64,000 nt of DNA, from NCBI GenBank assembly GCA_040387195.1, contig JAZKEF010000003.1, positions 1-64,000 of the forward strand, in the 5' to 3' direction. This DNA comes from UKL13-3 sp040387195. Lineage in GTDB: Bacteria; Bacteroidota; Bacteroidia; UKL13-3. Shown in pieces: positions 9,051 through 20,097 of this stretch. Position numbers and translations under genes: made by a program. Every line of letters begins with the position of its first letter. Position 1 is the first letter of the stretch. The notes under the pieces are model-generated. The model did no database searches, was not told where the DNA came from, and saw only the letters and a program-made list of their open reading frames with translations.

Positions 9051-12000
9051 TTAATGTTTCATCAATTTTACCGCTTTGCTTTCGCCATTAACAGTAAGCG
9101 TTACAACATACATTCCTTCATCCACGCTGCTTAAGTTGTCGATGTTAATCGCATTCATTCCTTTAGTTGCATTCAGCGTTTTCTGGGCTATCCTTCTACC
9201 TTGTAAATCGGTAATCTCCATAGCTACAGTTGCATTTTCAGGAGCCCTAAATGAGATACGGAAACTATCCTCGAAAGGATTCGGGAATGTAGAAATGGTG
9301 TTCGATTCACCGATCGCTTCCTGTGTTACAGATACTATTTCTGAATACGTGAATGCCCCATTATTATCCAATTGTTTTAATCGGTAATACAGTTGATTGC
9401 TACCTGCTTTGGCAAACGGGTTCGCATCAATCAACTTATAATCGGACACCCTACTGCTGTTTCCGGCTCCTGCTACGAAGTCAATTTGTTCAAATGTTTT
9501 TCCGTCAACAGAACGCTCAACATCAAATCCTAATGAGTTAGTCTCCATAGATGTTGACCATTGTACCAAAACATCATCCTGTAAACGGGATGCGGAAAGT
9601 GAAATCAATTCAACCGGTAACGGATTCAACGCGTCTGTTCCTGTAAAATTCCAGTTGTTGATTCCGGTGAATGTAGTTGAGTTAAGCACTTTGGTTGTAG
9701 TATTAACGGTAGATAAACCGTCAAAATTCCATACCGAAACTTTATACATGGCTATTTTCAGATTCGATTCCATAGATACATTACCCAATAAAGCCGGTTC
9801 ATAATTCATGTTGAGGGTATAATTAAATCCTGAACCTCCAACCGATGTAGCCCCTATATAACTGTTCATTTGTGTTTTGGCTGCCACCAAATTTGGAGCA
9901 TTCACACCTGTATAATACAAGAGATTCACACTTGTTGGAACAGTACCTGTGCTTCCCCAGTTAATAGTAGCAATTTGTCTGCCGGCAAACATGTAGGTAG
10001 TACTTGTATTCAAGGCAGGTGAGGCGGACGCAGTAAGTGCAGGGGGAGTTGTAACGGTGGTAAACTCAACCGCTCCTAAATCTGTACCAAAGCCAACTGC
10101 AGTTCCTCTGGTTGCACCTGCATAATCCGTGTTAATCATATTGGAAACCAAACCTGCAATTCCTTTACCGTTTAAGTACCACGATTCGGCATTGGTTGTA
10201 ATCACTCCTGTATTTCCGTTTGCAACATCTGTAAACAAGTTACCGATGTTTAACAATCCTGTTCCGATACCTGTTGTAAGACTGTAAGAATTTCCGTCAG
10301 AAAGACCTGTTGCTTTCCACAGGTTAAAATCACAGTTTGTCGCTCCCCACTGACCAACGGCTGAACCAGAACTAGCCAGCAAATTGTAATTGATGGTTGA
10401 AGGAGTCCATCCCGAGCCGGTTGGTGTACCCGATAATTGCTGATTGGCAGTTGCGAATTGAATAGCCGCACCACCAGTTCTTGCATTTACAAACACATTA
10501 TTGATGGCGGTAACCGGAGTAATAACTTCAACAGTACTGTTTGAACCCCTTAAAAATGCAAAACTTGAAACGTTACCGGTGGCACCCGTTCCACTAATTA
10601 CAGCTGTGTTGTAATATGCATTCATATTATAGGTGCCCGATCCCAATACCCATATTCCATTGCATTGCAATGATCCTGATTGTCCACTACCGATTGAAAT
10701 CTGATTGTTTACCACATCTACTTTACTGGTAGCTGAGGCAATGATAATTCCGGCAGCAATAGCAGGGGTTGAAATCGAACTCATGGTTGATTGGTTTTTA
10801 ATCCCATAAATTCTGTTTCTAGAAATAACCGGAGAGTTAGCCGCATTCATTACAATACCTGCCGCCACCGAACTAACTGAGTTGGTATTAGTGGCTTCAA
10901 TATTGTAAATATTATTTTGCGAAATGGAAACTCCTACAGAAGCCGTAGCAGCAGCTGTAAAAATAATTCCCGCGGCAGATACCACTCCGTTGTTTACTGC
11001 AGATGAAGAGAATGACGACAAGTTATAAATATTGTTTCCGCTAATATTCAATGGCGTTGATAACACGTGTAGAATACCAAACACACCATTGCTTGCCCCG
11101 TTATCCATCACATTCAAATTAGCAATGGTATTATTGGTGATAGCAACACTTGGTGTGATGGAAACAGGATTGCTGATAATCAAACCACCCAATGTTCCCA
11201 AGCCTCCAATACCCGCAGAAGAAGCTCGGATGCTGTTGGGTGTAGTTGCATGTCCAATTGTATTGTTGTTGATAACCGGTAATCCCGCAAAAGTATTGAT
11301 ACCATAAAATGCCGCAGCACTGTTGGGTGCATTTACATAAATACCCTGAATTTTATTATCAGTGATATTGATAACCGAACTTCCTGCTGTTCCGTTTACA
11401 AATATTCCTACATGTTGATTGATTCCACTAAGCGTAATGCTATTGATATCTGTTGGATGTCCAATCTGATTACCATTTCCGGTTGTCCCGATGTTGATGG
11501 TTCCAAATCCGGCATTGATTCCCAGGAATCTGGCTGCGGTATTTAAGTGAACAAGGTTAATGTTTTGAATGGTATTTGAATTTACCTGTGTAACATTCCC
11601 AACACCCACAGTTATGGCGATAGGTGTAAAGGCAACGTTACCACCATTCACCCATGCCGCGCCACCACAATTAGCAGCCTGACCACCTATAAAATTCCCG
11701 CTTATGGTATTTCCTGTTGATGACAATCCGGGAACAAACTGAATAGCAACCTGAGCTGTTACAGGATTTACCGCAAGGTTATTGTAGAAACTGTTTCCGG
11801 TAACCACCCAATTGCTGCCGTTACCAAAATTGGCGGCTGTAACATTCACACCAAAACCACTCCAATTCAAAATTTCATTATTGATGATTACGTTGCCGCT
11901 GTTTGATTTGCTTTCGGAACCGGATGAATTAATGGCCGAAACAGGGACTCCAGCAGGCAATACCTGTGTGATATCATTCCTGATGATACAATTCGAAATG

Positions 12001-15000
12001 GTATCATTATCATTGCCTAAAGTATTCGTTGTTGCACCAAACTGAATAACACCTGATGCGGCAGAAGGACTCACATTACCTCCTTCAATAATACAATTAT
12101 GAATCCTGTTGGCAATTGCGTCATTAAAGAAATGAAAGGTTGCCGCTGCATTGTTGGTATTTCTGAATCTTAGTTTTTTATCAGTTGCAACTCCTGTTTT
12201 TATTGGGATACCCGAAATTTTGATCCTGTCAGCTCCATCTAATTTTACCAATCCGGATGCCGCATTTCCTGACAATACCAGTTCCGTATTGATAGCCGAA
12301 TCGGGTTGAATTGTTACAACTGCAGATGGTATGGCATTGGTATCGGAAAGTTCTGTTAATCCGATGAGCCCTGTTTCATTAATGCTTGATGTAATTCTAA
12401 CCGAAACATTTCCGGCCAGTGTTCTGCTGTTTAAAAATTCAAACAACCCGCCCGAGTTGGTTAAGGATGTATACGTTTGACCTGTTCCAACTTTATAGAT
12501 GGTATTAGCCGGAATAGCCGGGTAAATATTATATGTGTTGGTGGTAATCGGATGAGCTGATACAATGTTTACACTGGTAGCTACTGCGTATGGATTTGCC
12601 GATAAGATATTTCCTGCATTATCTTGTGCAATTACATAATACCCGATATTATCTCCTGCGGTAACTCCACCTAAAAGTGAATAGTTAAGGGTAAACGAAA
12701 AGGTAGCATTAGTAGCAGTTCCGGTAAACGATGTAGGTGCCACGGACAAAAATGAGATTCCATCCTTTGAATAATACAGCCGTGGAGCATTGGCTCCGGT
12801 TGTAGGGATTCCACCTGCATCAGTAATATTCACACCTGATAGTGTCCTTGATACCGTACTACCTGAATTGCTCAATGGAACAAAACTGATAACCGGAGGA
12901 AATGCATCTGCACTTACCGTAAATGTTCCTGCATCCGCCCCAATATCTGCCGGAGTATTTGAAGCACGTGTTACTCCATCAAAATCAACTCCTACAATGG
13001 CACTAATTGCCAAATCACCTGCCCCTTCGGCCGGATTGGATGTGGCAAGGTGTAAATTAACTGTTGTTGCAGTTCCGGCAGGATTGATGAATAATGGATC
13101 CGCAAAACCTGTATTATAGTCAATTGCGGCAACCTGATTCCATCCGTTGTTTCCTGTTAGCGATACAAAATCCGTAATAACCGAAGTATAACCTCCAACC
13201 ATTCCTCCTACTCCATTATGATAGTATATATTATTGCTTGATACATTATAGATTTGACGATAAACACGTACAATATGGTTTTTTCCTGTAGCTGAAGGAC
13301 CATTGGAGACTGCATTGAAGAATATATTGTTTTTAAGTACAATGTAAAATTGCGAGTTAACCTCTCCAACCGTTTCAAAACAGGCTGTAAGGGCAGTTCC
13401 TGCTGAAGGAGTTCCCCCAATGTAAACACTGTTGTGATAATAATTACAGGTTCCCGTAAAGCGAGCTGTTGCTACGGATGAGCTTTGTACAATTCCTGTT
13501 ATGGCATACGGACCGGTATATGGCAATCCGGCAGAATCAATACCCAGCCTCACCATATTATTGGCAAAAGTTGCTGCTGTAGCGTTTGTGGCACCTCCAA
13601 CATGTATACCCTGAATGATACCCGGGCCTGTGGTGCTTAATTTTAAACTATGAATAAAGTTTCTGGTAATGTTATTATCAGTGGCAACTGCAGCCCCTGC
13701 ACCAGAGTAAAACAATCCTACAATACTTGCTGATGCTGTTACCGAATTGGTATCTTCCAGTGTATGGATAATATTATTGCTGATGGTATTCACCTGAGGT
13801 GTGGTAGCATTGGCATAAGATAAACCTACAATTGCTGACAAATTCCCACCATTGGCGAGTGTAACGGTTTTGGTACTTACCGACTTGAGGTTGATAATGC
13901 TGTTATTATTGATGGTGACACTGGGCGATGTTACTAAAATGCCATACATAGAAGCAGCAACCGGAGTAACGTTGTAATAGGAAAGTCCTCTTACTTCGTT
14001 ATTGTTCACCGTTTGATTCTGTGTAACTGATAAACACACTATTCCAATCAATGGAGCAGTTGTTAAAGTATTCACGGAAGTTGATGCGGTAAACATATTG
14101 GTTACTGAATTCCCGTTTATGACATTCAATCCACCCGTGGCATAAATTCCTACCAATGCAGTTGAAGCGGCACCCAGGTTTTTAAAGTTATCCAGGGTAT
14201 TGTTGGAGATGGTTTGATTACTTGAAGTTGACGAGACTCCTATTCCCTGAATACATGCGGTAGTAAGTGTACCTACATTCAATCCATTGCATGTAAAGTT
14301 GGTCAGGGTGTTGTTGGAAATATTGAGTATATTACTAGCTATTGTAACGTTAATACCTCTTATTCCGGGACCCGTTCCGGTTGTGTTGTTGTTTGTAATA
14401 TTTGAAACCGTGTTGTTTGTGATAATGACATTACCGGTAGCGGAAGAGAAAATTGCAGTACTCACTCCATTACCTGCCGACAAAATACTATTGGCAACTG
14501 ACGGGTGGCCAATGGTATTATTAAGTACATTATGCGCACCGTTGGTTACAATATTTACACCTGCAAACCCAGTGGCAGTTGCTGAGGTTTGTGAAATATT
14601 CTGAATCGTATTTCCGCTGATATGTGTTCCAAAATTCGATCCTGCATTGATGCTGATACCTATAAATGTAACAGCGCCTGAGTTAACCCAGGGTAGACCG
14701 GCAGCCATTGGTTCCTGTCCTCCTATATAGTTGTTGGCAATGGTATCGAAATTAGAAACAGAACCCGGCACGAAATTAATTGCCGTTTGTGCAGTACTTG
14801 GTGTGAAGCCACTCATGTAAAAGCTGTTATTCGTTATTCTAAAGTTATTGCCATTTCCGGTGTTTACCTGAATACCATTGTTTGTCCAGTTGTATAATAA
14901 AGAGTTGTTGATTGTAATATTGTTATTCTCTTTTCCTACTGTTCCGTCAAAACGGAATGCGTTTCCATATGACGAACCTGCAACCAAGGTATTGTTCCGA

Positions 15001-18000
15001 ACAACACAACCATTAAAGGTGTTGTTATCGTTTCCAGTATTCTGGGTTGTGGTTGAGAATAATACAGCAGCAGACGTTGTTGAGGTATTTCCGGTTTCAA
15101 TAATCACATTACCGATTGTATTATTGGATGCATCATTGGTGAATGATAATACAGGATTGGCAGCATTGATATTGCGTATGATAAGTGATGTATCAGTTGG
15201 AGAGCCTCCAGAAGAAACTCCTGAAATAACAACATTATCCGCACCTGTTAACCTAATCATGGCCTGCGCAACTGTTCCCGAAATAACACGTGTAGTTGGT
15301 CCATCCGGACGAATCCGTACCTGATAACCATAGCTACCCATTATACCTCCACCAATTTCAAGCCATTGGTTCAACGATACGGCACCCGATTCGGTGATAT
15401 CTGACGTAATGGATATTTCGGTATTACCCTGAAGTACTCCGTTATTGATTGCGTAAAATACACCTGCAGGGTCATTTTGCGTGAGCGAAGTGTATGCTTG
15501 TCCTGTACCTACCAGCATGGTTGTTGGAAGTGGTAAAGTAATGATGTAAAGATTAGGATTTACCGGATTGCTGATGATGGTAGAGGTATTGATGGCATTG
15601 GCCCATAAAGGGAATGAAGCAATATTGACCGAACTATCCTGGGCTATTACATAATAATAAACCGTATCTGTTGGGGTTAAACCTGCCATCACTGCGTCAC
15701 TATAATCAATGGTAAACGACCATGTGCCGTTCCTAGCCGTTCCTGAAAGCATTGCTCCAACTCTGGAAGTATATAGCCCGCCTATATTCCGTTTGTAAAA
15801 AACACGCGGCAGGTTACCCATATCAACACCTTTGGCATCATACACCACAGCAGTTAAGGTACGGTTAGCCAAACTACCGGTATTGGACAATGAGGTGTAA
15901 TACATCACCGGTGCAATCGAATCAGCCGATAACGTAAAGCTACCTGCATCTGCTCCAATGTCAACAGATGAAAGCACCCTTGCTGTTCCGTCATAATCAT
16001 CCATAACAACTGCAATAGTTGTATCACCCATACCTTCGGCAGGGTTGTTTGTTTGCAAATGAAGATCTGCGGTCGTATACGTTCCTGTTGGATTCACAAA
16101 ATTTGGACTCACAGCTCCGCTTTGCGCATCCTGCAGTGTAGAACTTAACCAGGATGATGTTCCTTTCAGCATTATATAATCATTGGCTCCTATCCCTCCT
16201 ATATAATTATTGCTTCCGGTTGTTGTAAATAAAATATTAAAATTTGATTTAAGGTTGGTGATGCTGTTGGCCCTGATAGCATAGTTTTTCCCGGATCCTC
16301 CTGTTGCATTTACAGCATTCATAAACGCATTATTCCGAACATCAACCGATGCGGTCGTTTGTGTACCCGATAAATTGAAACATGATGTTACGGTACTTCC
16401 TGTTGCAGGATTACCGGCAATGTATACACTATTGTGGTAAAAATTATTCACCGCCAATGTGGTTGGAGTAGATCTTATTCCATATGTATTATATGCTCCG
16501 GTCATAACTGCCCCAAGTGAATCGACACCCAAACGAATCATATTATTTGCATACGTTGCATTACCACCAGCCACAATAATACCCTCGGTAGTTCCTGCCG
16601 CTGTTGTTTGCAACTGAAGTGTGTTGATGGCATTTCTAGACACAACCGAATTGTTTCCAACCAGTATGGTAGTTCCCGAAAACACAATTCCCGCAACAAT
16701 TGGTGTAGTTGCTGCCGAAATATTAACAAGCCGGTTAATCATGTTTTGCGAAACCAACTGATTGAGGTTTCCGCTTTGGTTATTAATTCCTACAATGGAC
16801 GGTGTAGTAGTGGTTCCCAATGTTGAGTTTGAGAATATATTCCGAATGGTATTGGATAAAACATTATTTCCTACTGTACCACTCACAATAATTCCATTGC
16901 ATTGGCTTGCAGCAGCAGTTACAACCATCATTGAGTCTACTGTATTGGATGTAATAATTGCAGTTGATGCTCCGGCATAATTAATTCCATTCAAGGTTGC
17001 ACTCGTAGAGGTGGATGTTGAACTTCCTGTGGTGCGTAAAGCAAATATTGAGTTGCTCAAAATAGTAGTGGCTCCCGAAGTCACTGCAATTCCGTTTACC
17101 TGAGATGAAGCCGCTGTTCCATTTAATAAAATTGACCTTACAGCGTTGTTTTGTATTACGCTACCATTGGTTCCTGTAGAACATAAAATCCCATTAATGG
17201 TTGCGCTGGTAGTTGTTCCGGTTACGGTTGAAGTTGACATCAATCCATTGATGGTATTTCCCTGGATGGTATTGATTCCTCCTGTTACCACAATTCCGTT
17301 AATCCTGCCTGCAGTAGTAATACTTGATGTAAACAATGGCTCTGCATACCCATTCCCTATTTTATTATTGGTAATAAACTGGTTTGGACTGGTTGCCGCC
17401 ACAGCAATTCCATACACAGGGACTGCTGTAGTTGTTCCTGCATTCGCAGCGTTGCTTATCAGGTTCTTAATGGTGTTGTTATGTATGACTAACGTATTGG
17501 CTGATGCCGTTGAAACCAAAATACCCTTAGCTCCTCCAGCAGTTCCTGTATTGTTATGGAACAAATTAGATATGGTATTGTTACTAACCGTCAGGTTTGC
17601 AACAGTTGTACTGCTCACTGCAACAAAATCAATATTGGCTGTGCTGATCATCGAATCAATAACATTGCTATCCACTAGAATTGTTCCACCTGCCGGATTG
17701 ATACCAATACTTTGAGCCGTGGCTCCCGAAAAGGATATTCTCCTGATTTTGTTTCGTGAAATGGTTGTTGCCGTTCCGGCATTTACCGTACAGATAATTC
17801 CCCTGTATGAAACCGCAACGGTATTCGACCAAATGGCGCCACCCAATTCCGGAGCACTGCCTCCGATAAAATTATCGTTAATCTTGTTGGCTGTAGATAA
17901 GGATGTTGTTCCGGGAATAAAGTTGATGGCAACCCAGATGGTTGCTATTGAAGCAGCCGTATCATAAAAACTGTTGTTCGAAATATTCCATCCGGCTCCG

Positions 18001-19697
18001 TTACCGGTAGCTGTAACCAATACACCGGAATTGCTGAACCCATAAATGTTATTATTGATAATATTATTAAATGCATTCTGCACTACTGCACTTAATCCCG
18101 ATGAGGCAATACCAACACCCAATGTGTTGGCACCTGATTTTGAGATATTGCAATTTGCAATGGTATTACTGTCGTTGCCCAACAAGCCTGTTGTGGTTCC
18201 AATAAATATTGCGCCCGCACCAACACCCGTTCCTGTATTGGCACCCCTCACAGTAAGATAGCGGAGGGTATTTCCAATTGCATCGTTTTGAAACCGAATG
18301 GCGTTTGATGTTGCGGATATTCCTGTATTCTCAATAGTTAATCCACTCGTTGTCCCAATACCTCCAGGTCGTCCATCCAATACAAAATAATCAATTCCGT
18401 TTAATACAATGGTTGCATCAATACTTGAAGACGTAATTGTAAGCGGAGGAGATGAAGCTTCCGGACGTAAGGTGAGTGTAGCAGTTGAAGAAGCACAACT
18501 TACCGTTCTGTAATCTGCAAATACAAGCGGATAAACTTCTCCCGCACCTGTATAAGCCGACTGTAATTCCAATACTACATTTCCACTTATTCCATAAGCT
18601 GCCATTGAATCTGTTGCCGCTTTAAGAGAAGGGAAATTTCCAGTTGGTCCGACAGTTTTAATCCCGGTAATCGGTGAACACACCTGAGTTGTAAGGCCCG
18701 GAGAAAAAATGGCATTGGGTTCATCAAGGTAACCTTCTGTTACCGGAACTATCTTAAACATATACGCGGTATTCGGAACAAGTCCGGTTGCGGTATAACT
18801 GAGTGTTTGCGTAGAGGCAACAAAATCATAAGATACCCCTCCATTGGTTGATGCGTACACTCCATAACAAGTTGTTCCACCCGGAGCACCATGCGTCCAG
18901 TTAAGTGTGGCCGATGTAGTAAGCACATTGGTAATAGAAGCAAAAAACAGCCCTGTACCTGTTAAGGTTGGCGGGGTAAATGTATATATTTGTCCGGTAG
19001 CCGGTTTCTGGCTAATGGTATCTGCAACGGTAAGGGTTGTTGTATCTGTTGCTGTTGCATTCGCTTTGGTTAACGTAATATGTGTACCGACTCCTGTACC
19101 CACAGCGGTGATACCAATTCCTGCTCCGCCCGAAGAATTCACAACAGCCCCAGACTCTTGTCTGTATACAAATTGAATTTGTCCGGTGCCTTCATATAAA
19201 ATACATTGAAATGAAATAGCCGGGTTAATCGATCCATAATCCCATGACCAGCTTAGCCATTGGGCGGTAAAAGTACGCGACCCGGGAACGCCCGAAACCT
19301 TGTACGAAAAAGTTCCCTTATCCAAATCCTCCCATAAAGGGGCAATTGTTGGACGTCCTCCATTCACCACACCCGCTTGCATAAAATTACCGGCATCGTT
19401 TACGGTGAGCGCAGAAACGCCCAACGCAATGCGACCATTGGTACTGGCCGACAAAACCGTATAGGCCTGTCCCATGTAATAAAATGGAAATCCAATTTGA
19501 ATAGAGTTAAAACCGCCTTCGTCAACAGCGGAGAAAGCCCCGGTTGGTGTTGGAGCAACAGTAACAGCTCCGGTTAAAGGCGTAAACGCCCCCATGGATG
19601 GTGCAAAAATGTAGTTTCTGATTTGCTGGGAGCGTGCCTGCAAACCTAAAAACATAATCATCACAAAAAGTACTTTTGTAACATGTTTGTTTTTCAT
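9051..19697 (-). CDS. Giant T9SS-secreted beta-helix surface protein (3548 aa)
   Basis: A very large secreted protein, probably an adhesin or surface fibre. Order of parts: signal peptide (about 1-24); a beta-rich N-terminal domain (about 25-235) with NGRIALG and PLWEDLD motifs seen in other Bacteroidota surface proteins; a fibronectin type III domain (about 240-335); then three large right-handed parallel beta-helix segments (roughly 345-1235, 1395-2230 and 2410-3210) built of short NNxIxNI-type rungs. The three helices are joined by two related linkers of about 160 residues (LSNTGS / LSNSGS ... YYVIAQD). The C-terminus has the PLPVELISL region (about 3360) and a type A T9SS sorting domain (FPNPFEDSF, about 3468-3548). 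No catalytic motif is visible. No clear TAnnTTTG promoter was found upstream. Confidence 0.9.
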   Translation of the reverse strand: MKNKHVTKVLFVMIMFLGLQARSQQIRNYIFAPSMGAFTPLTGAVTVAPTPTGAFSAVDEGGFNSIQIGFPFYYMGQAYTVLSASTNGRIALGVSALTVNDAGNFMQAGVVNGGRPTIAPLWEDLDKGTFSYKVSGVPGSRTFTAQWLSWSWDYGSINPAISFQCILYEGTGQIQFVYRQESGAVVNSSGGAGIGITAVGTGVGTHITLTKANATATDTTTLTVADTISQKPATGQIYTFTPPTLTGTGLFFASITNVLTTSATLNWTHGAPGGTTCYGVYASTNGGVSYDFVASTQTLSYTATGLVPNTAYMFKIVPVTEGYLDEPNAIFSPGLTTQVCSPITGIKTVGPTGNFPSLKAATDSMAAYGISGNVVLELQSAYTGAGEVYPLVFADYRTVSCASSTATLTLRPEASSPPLTITSSSIDATIVLNGIDYFVLDGRPGGIGTTSGLTIENTGISATSNAIRFQNDAIGNTLRYLTVRGANTGTGVGAGAIFIGTTTGLLGNDSNTIANCNISKSGANTLGVGIASSGLSAVVQNAFNNIINNNIYGFSNSGVLVTATGNGAGWNISNNSFYDTAASIATIWVAINFIPGTTSLSTANKINDNFIGGSAPELGGAIWSNTVAVSYRGIICTVNAGTATTISRNKIRRISFSGATAQSIGINPAGGTILVDSNVIDSMISTANIDFVAVSSTTVANLTVSNNTISNLFHNNTGTAGGAKGILVSTASANTLVIHNNTIKNLISNAANAGTTTAVPVYGIAVAATSPNQFITNNKIGNGYAEPLFTSSITTAGRINGIVVTGGINTIQGNTINGLMSTSTVTGTTTSATINGILCSTGTNGSVIQNNAVRSILLNGTAASSQVNGIAVTSGATTILSNSIFALRTTGSSTSTSTSATLNGINYAGASTAIITSNTVDSMMVVTAAASQCNGIIVSGTVGNNVLSNTIRNIFSNSTLGTTTTPSIVGINNQSGNLNQLVSQNMINRLVNISAATTPIVAGIVFSGTTILVGNNSVVSRNAINTLQLQTTAAGTTEGIIVAGGNATYANNMIRLGVDSLGAVMTGAYNTYGIRSTPTTLAVNNFYHNSVYIAGNPATGSTVTSCFNLSGTQTTASVDVRNNAFMNAVNATGGSGKNYAIRANSITNLKSNFNILFTTTGSNNYIGGIGANDYIMLKGTSSWLSSTLQDAQSGAVSPNFVNPTGTYTTADLHLQTNNPAEGMGDTTIAVVMDDYDGTARVLSSVDIGADAGSFTLSADSIAPVMYYTSLSNTGSLANRTLTAVVYDAKGVDMGNLPRVFYKRNIGGLYTSRVGAMLSGTARNGTWSFTIDYSDAVMAGLTPTDTVYYYVIAQDSSVNIASFPLWANAINTSTIISNPVNPNLYIITLPLPTTMLVGTGQAYTSLTQNDPAGVFYAINNGVLQGNTEISITSDITESGAVSLNQWLEIGGGIMGSYGYQVRIRPDGPTTRVISGTVAQAMIRLTGADNVVISGVSSGGSPTDTSLIIRNINAANPVLSFTNDASNNTIGNVIIETGNTSTTSAAVLFSTTTQNTGNDNNTFNGCVVRNNTLVAGSSYGNAFRFDGTVGKENNNITINNSLLYNWTNNGIQVNTGNGNNFRITNNSFYMSGFTPSTAQTAINFVPGSVSNFDTIANNYIGGQEPMAAGLPWVNSGAVTFIGISINAGSNFGTHISGNTIQNISQTSATATGFAGVNIVTNGAHNVLNNTIGHPSVANSILSAGNGVSTAIFSSATGNVIITNNTVSNITNNNTTGTGPGIRGINVTIASNILNISNNTLTNFTCNGLNVGTLTTACIQGIGVSSTSSNQTISNNTLDNFKNLGAASTALVGIYATGGLNVINGNSVTNMFTASTSVNTLTTAPLIGIVCLSVTQNQTVNNNEVRGLSYYNVTPVAASMYGILVTSPSVTINNNSIINLKSVSTKTVTLANGGNLSAIVGLSYANATTPQVNTISNNIIHTLEDTNSVTASASIVGLFYSGAGAAVATDNNITRNFIHSLKLSTTGPGIIQGIHVGGATNATAATFANNMVRLGIDSAGLPYTGPYAITGIVQSSSVATARFTGTCNYYHNSVYIGGTPSAGTALTACFETVGEVNSQFYIVLKNNIFFNAVSNGPSATGKNHIVRVYRQIYNVSSNNIYYHNGVGGMVGGYTSVITDFVSLTGNNGWNQVAAIDYNTGFADPLFINPAGTATTVNLHLATSNPAEGAGDLAISAIVGVDFDGVTRASNTPADIGADAGTFTVSADAFPPVISFVPLSNSGSTVSRTLSGVNITDAGGIPTTGANAPRLYYSKDGISFLSVAPTSFTGTATNATFSFTLNYSLLGGVTAGDNIGYYVIAQDNAGNILSANPYAVATSVNIVSAHPITTNTYNIYPAIPANTIYKVGTGQTYTSLTNSGGLFEFLNSRTLAGNVSVRITSSINETGLIGLTELSDTNAIPSAVVTIQPDSAINTELVLSGNAASGLVKLDGADRIKISGIPIKTGVATDKKLRFRNTNNAAATFHFFNDAIANRIHNCIIEGGNVSPSAASGVIQFGATTNTLGNDNDTISNCIIRNDITQVLPAGVPVSAINSSGSESKSNSGNVIINNEILNWSGFGVNVTAANFGNGSNWVVTGNSFYNNLAVNPVTAQVAIQFVPGLSSTGNTISGNFIGGQAANCGGAAWVNGGNVAFTPIAITVGVGNVTQVNSNTIQNINLVHLNTAARFLGINAGFGTINIGTTGNGNQIGHPTDINSITLSGINQHVGIFVNGTAGSSVINITDNKIQGIYVNAPNSAAAFYGINTFAGLPVINNNTIGHATTPNSIRASSAGIGGLGTLGGLIISNPVSITPSVAITNNTIANLNVMDNGASNGVFGILHVLSTPLNISGNNIYNLSSFSSSAVNNGVVSAAGIIFTAAATASVGVSISQNNIYNIEATNTNSVSSVAAGIVMNAANSPVISRNRIYGIKNQSTMSSISTPAIAAGIIIASATSKVDVVNNQISIGSGQSGSLQCNGIWVLGSGTYNMNAYYNTAVISGTGATGNVSSFAFLRGSNSTVEVITPVTAINNVFVNARTGGAAIQFATANQQLSGTPTGSGWTPSTINYNLLASSGSAVGQWGATNCDFNLWKATGLSDGNSYSLTTGIGTGLLNIGNLFTDVANGNTGVITTNAESWYLNGKGIAGLVSNMINTDYAGATRGTAVGFGTDLGAVEFTTVTTPPALTASASPALNTSTTYMFAGRQIATINWGSTGTVPTSVNLLYYTGVNAPNLVAAKTQMNSYIGATSVGGSGFNYTLNMNYEPALLGNVSMESNLKIAMYKVSVWNFDGLSTVNTTTKVLNSTTFTGINNWNFTGTDALNPLPVELISLSASRLQDDVLVQWSTSMETNSLGFDVERSVDGKTFEQIDFVAGAGNSSRVSDYKLIDANPFAKAGSNQLYYRLKQLDNNGAFTYSEIVSVTQEAIGESNTISTFPNPFEDSFRISFRAPENATVAMEITDLQGRRIAQKTLNATKGMNAINIDNLSSVDEGMYVVTLTVNGESKAVKLMKH

Positions 19698-20097
19698 AAA
19701 ATCTAGGGATTAGTGGTGTAAATTGTGTTATTTAATAATGGAAATTGTTGTAAAGTTTAATGCGGATCCGTCATTCTCTTTGGTGTATATTATATACTAA
19801 TATAAAAAAAAATCGACTTTTCGATGACCTATATTCATTTAAACAATCCCCAAACCGGTTAGGGAGCATCTATTCCACTCACATATAAACCCCTGAAATT
19901 CTTACCTATACTTCACAAATGCTCATTCATCTGCTAAATCCCCCACTTATATTCAGCATATTTAACAGTAGCCTGGAGTCATAATTTAAGATTATTTAAT
20001 AAAATGGGCACAGGTATGAGGCCAAAAAAAAGATGAAAACTCAATATTCAAGAGAAAGCCGTGATTATCCGAGTGGATGTATAAAGAGAAAAAACGA
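19698..20097. other. 400-bp intergenic region upstream of giant protein 1
   Basis: An AT-rich spacer between the start of giant gene 1 and the stop of radA, both on the minus strand. It holds an A/T tract with TATA-like repeats (about 19787-19812) that probably contains the promoter of giant gene 1, although no exact TAnnTTTG element is seen, and an 8-bp AACCGGTT palindrome near 19855. A 26-codon frame at 20033-20113 on the plus strand overlaps radA and is not convincing. No radA terminator was found. Confidence 0.45.

Noticed and set aside
17146..17715. 189-codon hydrophobic frame antisense to giant gene 1
   Set aside because: Shadow caused by the Asn/Thr/Ile-rich repeats on the other strand, which read as Leu/Val/Ile-rich frames. 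Several others in 11-19 kb have the same origin.
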